Shown here: positions 53,020 through 59,041 of the stretch, piece by piece
Numbering within the stretch: the stretch's first letter is position 1
Layout of the letters: each line of letters opens with the position of its first letter
The notes under the pieces: model-generated
What the model was told of the DNA's origin: nothing
Database searches by the model: none
The model's input: only the letters and a program-made list of their open reading frames with translations
Position numbers and translations under genes: made by a program
Origin: Marivita geojedonensis
GTDB taxonomy: Bacteria > Pseudomonadota > Alphaproteobacteria > Rhodobacterales > Rhodobacteraceae
Length of the DNA stretch: 64,000 nt
Assembly (NCBI RefSeq): GCF_002115805.1
Contig: NZ_JFKC01000006.1
Span: forward strand, 119,518 to 183,517
Direction of reading: 5' to 3'

Positions 53020-53744
53020 CCGAGACAGCCGAACCCGTATATCGCACCGACCCCTATGCCCGACAACTGGCGGCGCGTGTCCTTGGCTACACCGAAGAGG
53101 GTGGCATCATCGTCGATCAGTCGGTGTTCTATCCCACGGGCGGTGGGCAGCCCGGAGACAGCGGCTGGATCGATTGGGATGGGCAGAGCCTTCCGATTGC
53201 CACAACGGTCAAAGGGCCTGCCGGAGAGAGTGTTTTGGTGCCCTCGGAGCCGTCGCAGGTGCCGCCCGTCGGCGCGCACGTGGTTCAGCGCCTTGATTGG
53301 GAGCGGCGCCACAAACACATGCGCATGCACACCGCCCTGCATCTGCTGTCCGTCGTGATCCCGCTGCCGGTCACCGGTGGGTCGATCGGGGCAGGGCGCG
53401 GTCGGCTCGATTTCATGATGCCGGAACCGCCCGAGGACCGCGACGCCCTTGAAGACGCGCTGAATGCGCTGATTGATCGGGACCTTGTGGTCAGCGCCAG
53501 CTGGATTACGGACGAGGAACTCGATGCAACGCCATCGCTGGTCAAGACAATGTCGGTCCAGCCGCCGCGCGGGAGCGGGCGTGTGCGGCTGATCCGGATC
53601 GGAGAGGGTGATGAGCAGGTTGATCTTCAGCCCTGCGGCGGCACCCATGTGGCCCGCACCGGTGAGATCGGACGGATCGTTTTCGGCAAGATCGAAAACA
53701 AGGGCAAACAGAACCGCCGCGTGAACATCGCGCTCGAAACCTGA
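53016..53744 (+). CDS. alaX: Trans-acting alanyl-tRNA editing protein AlaX
   Basis: A 242-residue free-standing copy of the AlaRS editing domain that removes serine or glycine from tRNA(Ala). The zinc motifs MRMHTALHLLS (HxxxH) and QPCGGTHV (CxxxH) are both present, as is the GGGQPGDSGWI loop. An extended C-terminal part (GRIVFGKIENKGKQNRRVNI) closes the domain. It overlaps mscS by 4 bp and the next gene by 1 bp (TGATG), consistent with an operon. Confidence 0.92.
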   Translation: MTETAEPVYRTDPYARQLAARVLGYTEEGGIIVDQSVFYPTGGGQPGDSGWIDWDGQSLPIATTVKGPAGESVLVPSEPSQVPPVGAHVVQRLDWERRHKHMRMHTALHLLSVVIPLPVTGGSIGAGRGRLDFMMPEPPEDRDALEDALNALIDRDLVVSASWITDEELDATPSLVKTMSVQPPRGSGRVRLIRIGEGDEQVDLQPCGGTHVARTGEIGRIVFGKIENKGKQNRRVNIALET

Positions 53745-54118
53745 TGGTACGGGCGCTTCTGCTGGCGACGGGTCTTTTTGTTGCTCTGATCGGTGCGCTG
53801 CTGATGGTCGCCCCTCAGGCGTATTTCCAGTTCTACGCAACAGAGTATGTGTCAGGCATGGACTTTCCAGCCCGCAGGTTTTCTCCGGCGTTGCTCGCAT
53901 TGGGCGCGCTGCTCATCATGGCACGTTCGCTGGAGTCGGGGCCGTTTCTGTCCCGCCTGTGTCTGTTGACCGGGCTGGCCTTCCTGGCAGTTGCAGCGAC
54001 CGGGGTGCATGACTGGGCCTCGGGCATCGCGCGTCCCGCCATCCTTGGCGCGGCCGGTCTGGAAGTTGCGGTGGGCGTTGTGTTTCTGTGGTCGGCACAT
54101 CGCATGAAACGGGCCTGA
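53744..54118 (+). CDS. Small four-helix membrane protein, DUF4345-like
   Basis: A 124-residue protein with four hydrophobic helices (LLLATGLFVALIGALLMVAP, FSPALLALGALLIMAR, LTGLAFLAVAATGVHDW, AAGLEVAVGVVFLWSAH). The layout is similar to the protein at 17808-18158, but conserved residues are few. The ATG shares one base with the alaX stop, so translation is coupled. It is the last gene of the cysK-mscS-alaX unit; the role is unknown. Confidence 0.65.
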   Translation: MVRALLLATGLFVALIGALLMVAPQAYFQFYATEYVSGMDFPARRFSPALLALGALLIMARSLESGPFLSRLCLLTGLAFLAVAATGVHDWASGIARPAILGAAGLEVAVGVVFLWSAHRMKRA

Positions 54119-54188
54119 ACCAAGTCTTCGGAATAATCGCAACAATCGCCCTTGCATCCCCCCAGCGCTTTCTTCTAAACACCGCCTC

Positions 54189-54278
54189 GGACAGGTGGCC
54201 GAGTGGTCGAAGGCGCGCGCCTGGAAAGTGCGTAGGCGGGAAACCGTCTCGAGGGTTCGAATCCCTTCCTGTCCGCCA
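54189..54278 (+). tRNA. tRNA-Ser (anticodon GGA)
   Basis: Acceptor arms GGACAGG (54189-54195) and CCTGTCC (54268-54274) pair fully, with discriminator G and encoded CCA (54276-54278). The anticodon loop CTGGAAA gives GGA, and the T-loop is GGTTCGAATC. The long variable arm (GCGTAGGCGGGAAACCGTCTC) is the class II type of tRNA-Ser. It reads UCC and UCU codons. The mobile region starts just beyond it. Confidence 0.97.
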
Positions 54279-54446
54279 CCCACCCCTATCTCTGTCAGAT
54301 CAGTCCTTCTTTGCCTGTTTTTTCCCGTTTTTCCGGGCGCTTGGACTATGCCATCTGCCAGAGAGACTACCGTAATCCCGTGACCTGGCGCGATTTCTGC
54401 GGACTGTCTCCGGAGGCACCATCACGCGCTTCGGTTGGCGCCAAAT

Positions 54447-54616
54447 TTCCCTGCTAACAGGGAATTTACAGGGAAATTCTTCAAGTTTCAGCGTTTTGAG
54501 CAGTTTTTCTCTCTGAATCTGCTCGTTTTATCAATGAGTTGCGCAAGAATTCCCTGCGGAAAATAACAGGGAACATTTTCGCGATTATCAGGGAATTTTT
54601 CCGCGGGAACAGGGAA
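54447..54616. repeat. Seven copies of CAGGGAA / TTCCCTG in 170 bp
   Basis: Direct copies start at 54458, 54469, 54567, 54589 and 54610; inverted copies are at 54447-54453 and 54550-54556. Flanks are AT-rich (often AACAGGGAATTT). They lie in the otherwise empty stretch between tRNA-Ser and the recombinase remnant (54279-54629). The cluster may be a recombination or binding site of the neighbouring serine recombinase, or a dispersed palindromic repeat. Confidence 0.65.
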
Positions 54617-54629
54617 CGCCGTTTGCGGA

Positions 54630-55444
54630 TCAGGGATGTCGCGGGTTCTGCGCGAACCCGTAGAACCTGACCTGCGCGTCCCAGTCCAGCGGTACGGGTT
54701 TGCGGATGATCCGTTCGAGCGTCAGGTCGGCAGGCTGGCGCCCCTCGAGGATAGCGCCCTGGATGGCAGGCGCCAGGAAGGCCAGCTGCGCCCGGGTGCG
54801 GATGTAGGACTCGGAATGCCGTGTTGCGGCGGCGATCTCGCCGAGGGGCTTGCCACCGCGCAGATCGGCCACCCAGGCATGGGCCTGCGAGAGGGCGCGC
54901 AGCAGCGTGCTATCGGGCTGCGGCGCGCGCTCCCCGACGACGATCTTGCCTTCCACGCCCCGACGCCGAAGGGCGAAGGGGGCCTCGATCGAGAGGGCTA
55001 ACGGATTGATCGCGTTCGGATGGCGATCGAGTGCTTCGGCGAGCGCCTGGGCCTGCAGCCTCAGGACGATACGGTTCTTTTCGATGCACCCCTCGGCCAA
55101 AAGCGCGTCGAGGAGACGAGGCGTGCCGCTTGTGAGCCGAGCGGCGAGGTGGCGCACCCTGTCCCTGACGGCGTTGCCCCGCTGCAGGTCCGCCTCCGCG
55201 CAGATCCGGTGGGAGCGGGCGAGTGCGACGAGGTGTCGACTGATGACGTCCGCCACGGCCCGTTCCAGCGCCTGAGCCGGCAGCCGCCATCCCTGGGGAT
55301 CTGTGCCGCCCGAGATCAACCGGTTCGAGACATAGTACCGGATCTGCCGTCCGTGCCGCCGGGTGTAGGTCGGGGTCAGCCGGTCGCCGGTGTCATCGCG
55401 CAGCTTGCCCGTCAGCGGAGCGACGCGGGTCGCGCCGGAATGAT
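54630..55444 (-). pseudogene. Large serine recombinase, C-terminal remnant
   Basis: The minus-strand frame from the IS edge reads TRVAPLTGKLRDDTGDRLTPTYTRRHGRQIRYYVSNRLI, the recombinase zinc-ribbon-like region, and continues to RIIRKPVPLDWDAQVRFYGFAQ, the C-terminal end common to alphaproteobacterial site-specific serine recombinases. The catalytic N-terminal resolvase domain is missing: the IS6 element at 55445 replaces everything upstream. A KorB/ParB-like helix-turn-helix (ATRHSESYIRTRAQLAFLAPAIQ) lies near the end. The gene is inactive. Confidence 0.8.
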
Positions 55445-56262
55445 GGTCTTGTCAGAGGAACTTGTCTTGAGGCGGGCAGGGGGCTTGCGTAGCCTCTGGC
55501 CATGACCAAAAGCTCTCCTTTCAAGTACTTTAAAACCAGCCCCGAGATCATTCGCCTGGCGGTGATGCTGTATGTTCGGTTCCCGCTTTCACTTCGAAAT
55601 GTCGAGGACCTGCTGCACGAGCGGGGCATCGATGTGAGCCATGAGACCATTCGTTTCTGGTGGAACAGGTTCGGCCCGATGTTTGCGTCGGAGATCCGGC
55701 GGCGGCGTGTTCAGCAGCTACGCGCTTTTTCGCCATGGCAATGGCACGTGGACGAGGTTTTCGTGAAGATCAGCGGCGAGCGGCATTACCTGTGGCGAGC
55801 CGTAGATCACGAAGGCGAGGTGCTTGAGAGCGTCGTTACGAAGCGAAGAAACAAGCGCGCTGCATTGAAAATGCTCAGGAAATTGATGCGGCGATATGGT
55901 CAGCCAGAAGTGCTGGTCACGGATCGGCTTGCTTCCTACAAAGCCGCACTTCGCGACATGGGATGTGAAGACCGGCAAGCCTGTGGTCGTTGGCTTAACA
56001 ATAGGGTCGAGAACTCACATCTTCCATTCCGACGACGAGAACGCGCGATGCAACGCTTTCGGCGAATGCGAAGTTTGCAGAAATTCGTGTCCGTCCATTC
56101 CTCCGTCTTCAACCACTTCAACAAAGATCGCAGCCTCTCGAAACGAGATCACTTCAAGCAGAACAGAACCGCCGCTCTTGCCGAGTGGCGTAGTCTCTGC
56201 GCGGCATAAGGGACAGCGTTGCTGTCCTGGCAGAGACGGGTTCGCATTAGTTTGACAGCACC
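55445..56262 (+). mobile_element. IS6-family insertion sequence (818 bp)
   Basis: The ends are imperfect inverted repeats: left GGTCTTGTCAGAGGAA (55445-55460) and right GGTGCTGTCAAACTAA read inward from 56262. The length is typical of IS6 elements and one transposase gene fills the interior. The 8 bases outside the ends differ (GGAATGAT and ATTTTGTG), so there is no target duplication. It cut the serine recombinase gene and was probably involved in a deletion or cointegrate. Confidence 0.78.
55502..56209 (+). CDS. IS6-family transposase (DDE type)
   Basis: A 235-residue transposase, full length. Residues 1-60 form the helix-turn-helix (SLRNVEDLLHERGIDVSHETIRFWWNRFG). The catalytic triad is visible in WHVDEVFVKISG (Asp), VLVTDRLASY (Asp) and NNRVENSHLPFRRRERAMQRFRR (Glu). 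The C-terminus is ...FVSVHSSVFNHFN, close to IS26/IS240-like enzymes of Rhodobacteraceae. It works by replicative or cointegrate transposition. The frame is intact, so the element may still be active. Confidence 0.93.
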   Translation: MTKSSPFKYFKTSPEIIRLAVMLYVRFPLSLRNVEDLLHERGIDVSHETIRFWWNRFGPMFASEIRRRRVQQLRAFSPWQWHVDEVFVKISGERHYLWRAVDHEGEVLESVVTKRRNKRAALKMLRKLMRRYGQPEVLVTDRLASYKAALRDMGCEDRQACGRWLNNRVENSHLPFRRRERAMQRFRRMRSLQKFVSVHSSVFNHFNKDRSLSKRDHFKQNRTAALAEWRSLCAA

Positions 56263-56488
56263 ATTTTGTGATGTTTTTGATTTGTTCTCAAGTAGGTGGG
56301 TGGGAACTGCCAATTTCCGACAAACCATCTGTGATGCCTCGATAGTCTCTACTGGGCAAGGAGTTCTGCACGGAGGCCTAGGTCAGGCAGGGCTTGTCGC
56401 TGATTTCCTCAGAGTGCCACATGAGTTATCAAACAAAATGGTCCCGTCGAAGGACTACCATCTTGCCACTCGCTATAAATGGGAGTGA
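56263..56488 (+). pseudogene. Possible 3' remnant of a gene cut by the IS6 element (low confidence)
   Basis: In the 317-bp space between the transposase and the next gene, one plus-strand frame stays open from the IS edge to a stop at 56488. It ends LVADFLRVPHELSNKMVPSKDYHLATRYKWE, which looks protein-like. It lies 38 bp before the 56527 gene on the same strand and could be the end of an upstream operon partner removed by the IS. The family is not recognised, and it may be chance. Confidence 0.25.
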
Positions 56489-56526
56489 TTCAGTCAGATC
56501 GGATTCCCGAGGAGGGCCACTAGCGT

Positions 56527-57156
56527 ATGAGAAATGTTATCAGAATTGGCGTTGTGTCTCAGCCGGAGCTTCCGAAGCAGCTTGAGCCCATGATTGAAGC
56601 CATATTCCGGGAGCAGTTCAAAAAATTACTCTCGATCGTTGGGTCAAAAAACATAGCTTTGGTCAGTTCAGTCGAATGTAAGGTTCGAGAGTTAGCTTGT
56701 ATTTCTGCTGTTGAGGAGGGTTTGACCCTCGAACTTGAGCCATTTGAAACACCTGGAGAGGGTGTTGAAGAGGAGGCTGAAATTATGGCCAAGATACACG
56801 CTATTCTGGAGAAGCAGCCAGGGACAACAGAATTAAAAGAGCGCGTTCCAGAGATGGCGCTAACTAAATTTTGTGACATAATGTTTCTTGTTTTCGATAA
56901 ATCACTCCCAGATCAGTCGTCCAGATTGGAAGAGTTACATAGAATCTTTTTTGCCAATAAAGCGACGGGAGTAAGTCTGGGAAAACTAATAATCGATGTA
57001 AATTGCCCAAAGCGCTGGAGCGCCGACGCTGATGGCGAAGTCTACTTCGATTATGTCACGCGAGCATCAGGGCAGCTTGCTGTATCGTCTGAAGTTGAGA
57101 TTCCAAATCAATTGATAAAGGAATGGAAAGACATAGTTTCCTCTTCGCCTCACTAA
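56527..57156 (+). CDS. Hypothetical protein, possible divergent SLOG/Rossmann-like nucleotide sensor
   Basis: A 209-residue soluble protein of low GC relative to its surroundings. Order of elements: strand VIRIGVVSQPELP, a long helix (QLEPMIEAIFREQFKKLLSIV), strand IALVSSVECKVRELACISAVEEGLTLELEPFETP, helices, strand CDIMFLVFDKSLP, helix and VSLGKLIIDVN. This follows the pattern of SLOG-type (DprA/LOG-like) nucleotide-binding folds, but the glycine-rich GHRD/GAD signatures are not conserved. It sits alone in the IS-rich island, so horizontal acquisition is likely. The fold call is inference only. Confidence 0.5.
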   Translation: MRNVIRIGVVSQPELPKQLEPMIEAIFREQFKKLLSIVGSKNIALVSSVECKVRELACISAVEEGLTLELEPFETPGEGVEEEAEIMAKIHAILEKQPGTTELKERVPEMALTKFCDIMFLVFDKSLPDQSSRLEELHRIFFANKATGVSLGKLIIDVNCPKRWSADADGEVYFDYVTRASGQLAVSSEVEIPNQLIKEWKDIVSSSPH

Positions 57157-57186
57157 AAACTGAATCTGCCAGGTCGTAGGAGGCGC

Positions 57187-57343
57187 TCATTTCTGACGGC
57201 TTTTGCACAATGCATTCGCGATGGTGACCAGCTTTCTGGCAACGGCTGTGATAATGACCTTGTGGGGTTTGCCTGCTTTTCGGAGACGATTTGCGAAGGA
57301 CTTCAGGCTCAGGTTGTGATGTCCCGCGACCAAGGCCGCTGCG
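57187..57343 (-). pseudogene. IS110-family transposase, C-terminal fragment
   Basis: The minus-strand frame encodes AALVAGHHNLSLKSFANRL, then RKAGKPHKVIITAVARKLV and TIANALCKSRQK before the stop at 57187. This is the characteristic end of IS110/IS116/IS902 transposases. Only about 52 residues remain. It abuts the IS3 remnant at about 57341, so one element was inserted into or recombined with the other. Confidence 0.8.
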
Positions 57344-57592
57344 TTGCCTTTCTTTAAGATTTCCCTCTCCTCCTTAAGGATATGGTTTTCTCAACGAAGC
57401 CGTTCATTCTCACGCGCAAGTTCCAGATCTTTGTCGGACAAAACGTCGGTGTCACGATGCGCCGTCACCCACTTGTTCAATGTCGACAAGCCAACGCCCA
57501 AATCTGACGCCACCTGCCGCCGTGTCAGCCCGCTTGTAAGCGCAATCCATACCGCATCAGGCACGAAACTCGTCCGTTCTTTTCGTTCCCAT
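57341..57592 (-). pseudogene. IS3-family OrfA remnant
   Basis: A ribosome site AAAGGAGA precedes ATG (57592) and MGTKRTDEFR. A frameshift then leads into DAVWIALTSGLTRRQVASDLGVGLSTLNKW (helix-turn-helix), TAHRDTDVLSDKDLELARENERLR, a premature TGA, and ENHILKEEREILKK (leucine-zipper part). At least two lesions inactivate it. OrfB is missing and the sequence passes directly into the IS110 fragment. Confidence 0.78.
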
Positions 57593-57612
57593 AGTCTGTC
57601 TCCTTTGTCGCA

Positions 57613-57825
57613 ATGAATGCTATCAAAGGAGCGGTATCAATCCGCTACACGTCCAGAAAGACGAAAGTCAAATACGACAAGCGCCGATACAAACGGCGCA
57701 ACCGCATCAAGATCATGTTTGGCCGGCTCAAGGATTGGAGACGCGTGGCAACAAGCTATGACCGCTGTCCTAAGGTCTTCCTCTCAGCAATCGCACTCGC
57801 TGCTATTGTGATCTACTGGCTATGA
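57613..57825 (+). pseudogene. IS5-family transposase, C-terminal fragment
   Basis: The last 50 residues, from YDKRRYKRRNRIKIMFGRLK through DWRRVATSYDRCPKVFLSA to IALAAIVIYWL, are the conserved end of IS5-group transposases, including the catalytic-glutamate region neighbourhood. Everything upstream is replaced by the start of the IS3 remnant on the other strand. It also cuts the substrate-binding-protein gene that follows at 57836. Confidence 0.8.
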
Positions 57826-57835
57826 ATCCCGACAC

Positions 57836-57941
57836 TAAGAGTGGTTTCCGAGATCGCCATCGTTCCGAACACCGAGTGCAGTACGCCAACCTTGATCTGA
57901 CAGTCTTGGGCTGCGACGGGAGAGGACAAGCCAATCAACAT
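57836..57941 (-). pseudogene. ABC substrate-binding protein (UrtA/AmiC-like), 5' remnant
   Basis: The minus-strand frame reads MLIGLSSPVAAQ (end of a signal peptide) then IKVGVLHSVFGTMAISETTLS, the N-terminus of the urea/short-chain-amide binding protein family. It then runs into the IS5 fragment. It is 65 bp downstream of the channel gene on the same strand, so it was probably the next gene of that operon before the insertion. Confidence 0.65.
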
Positions 57942-58005
57942 GGCGGCAAATTTGCCAAAGCGAATGCGCTTGAACGTCTTGCTCCAGATTAATCACAGCA
58001 TATTG

Positions 58006-59040
58006 CTAGCTCCGTCGAGCAATTGTGTTTGCAATGATCGAGAGAAGAAGGCCAAGAGTAAAATATCCCAAAACCACTTCGCTAATGACCAGAATTTCCC
58101 CGTATACGTTCTCAGCTGTTACGTCTCCATATCCCAGTGTCGTGTATGTAACCAGAGAAACGTAGAAGGGCGTAAACCAGCTTTGTGCCGAGTTTGAGTA
58201 GTCAAGCATACCCCACCCTAGCCACATATCGAACGAATAAATAACTCCATAAAGTGTCGCGAGAACGAATGCACAAATTCCAACTTTCAGAAGACTACGT
58301 CCATGATCAAAAAGCCCCCATGCTCTGAACAATGCCAGTTCGACGGACTTGGCAAATCCCTTGGGCATCTTTGAAATAGAAGCTTCCAGTGTATCTATGT
58401 AGTCTTGATCTCTGGCGTCTCGTACAAACAGCGCGTTACCGTAAACCGAGTCAAGGCCGCGAATCCCGAGATAGCATCCGCTCATATCTCTAAGTTTACC
58501 ATAGACCACGCCGGTCACATTGGCCCCTTCAACTCGAGCTGTGCAGAGTGAAGCGCAAGAGATATTTGCATTTTCTAGACAGGTATTTCGAAGGTCGGCA
58601 TTTGCTAGGTTTGCATTACTAAGGTCCGCACCAGTGAGATCCGCCCCCACAAGATTTGCGCCACGCAAGTCTGCGCCAGAAAGATCAGCCTGTGTCAAGT
58701 CGGCGCCTTCAAGGTTCGCAGCTGTCAAAGTGGCTGCGGTAAGTTTCGCCTTGTAAAGTCCAGCGCGTGAAAGATCCGCCCCTGAAAGCTCCGCGCGATC
58801 CATTTTTGAGTGCTTTAAGTTTGCAGATGACAGTCTGGCTTCGAAGAGGTCTGTGCCGGTGAGGTCAAATCCCGAAAGGTTGCGTTCTGCTAGGTCTACC
58901 TCGGAAAGGTCGGCCCCAGCGAAGACGGTAGAAATATCATGGTGACTTGAGAGGAAAAGCTCCCAGTTCGTTATTTCACCTTTAAGTGCCTGTAATGCCT
59001 CATCAAGCCTATGAGCCTGTTTGCCAACCATTTCTTTCAA
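58006..59040 (-). CDS. Pentapeptide-repeat protein fused to a two-helix potassium-channel pore
   Basis: A 344-residue protein. Residues 40-175 are tandem A(D/N)LXX pentapeptides (GADLSRAGLYKAKL, GADLTQADLSGADLRGANL) forming a four-sided beta-solenoid. Residues 252-270 are one membrane helix; TTLGYGDVTAEN (301-311) is a K+-channel selectivity filter; 313-338 is the second helix. The result is a channel with an N-terminal cytoplasmic solenoid, so the pore is probably gated by binding or protein contact. The gene starts 1 base after the histidine-kinase stop, implying translational coupling. Confidence 0.85.
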   Translation of the reverse strand: MKEMVGKQAHRLDEALQALKGEITNWELFLSSHHDISTVFAGADLSEVDLAERNLSGFDLTGTDLFEARLSSANLKHSKMDRAELSGADLSRAGLYKAKLTAATLTAANLEGADLTQADLSGADLRGANLVGADLTGADLSNANLANADLRNTCLENANISCASLCTARVEGANVTGVVYGKLRDMSGCYLGIRGLDSVYGNALFVRDARDQDYIDTLEASISKMPKGFAKSVELALFRAWGLFDHGRSLLKVGICAFVLATLYGVIYSFDMWLGWGMLDYSNSAQSWFTPFYVSLVTYTTLGYGDVTAENVYGEILVISEVVLGYFTLGLLLSIIANTIARRS

Positions 59041-59041
59041 A

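Noticed and set aside
54447..54616. CRISPR array or plasmid iterons
   Set aside because: The heptamers are too short, occur in both orientations and have irregular spacing; no cas or replication initiator gene is adjacent.
54630..55319. A ParB/KorB-like partition protein
   Set aside because: The helix-turn-helix is similar, but the frame extends upstream to a recombinase zinc-ribbon-like region, and the ending PVPLDWDAQVRFYGF is that of serine recombinases.
57940..58197. An 85-codon plus-strand gene next to the channel gene
   Set aside because: It is antisense to the 3' end of the channel gene and to the UrtA-like remnant, with no ribosome site.
58520..58756. A 78-codon plus-strand gene with repeated FA/SAP residues
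   Set aside because: It is the antisense image of the pentapeptide repeats and shares their periodicity.
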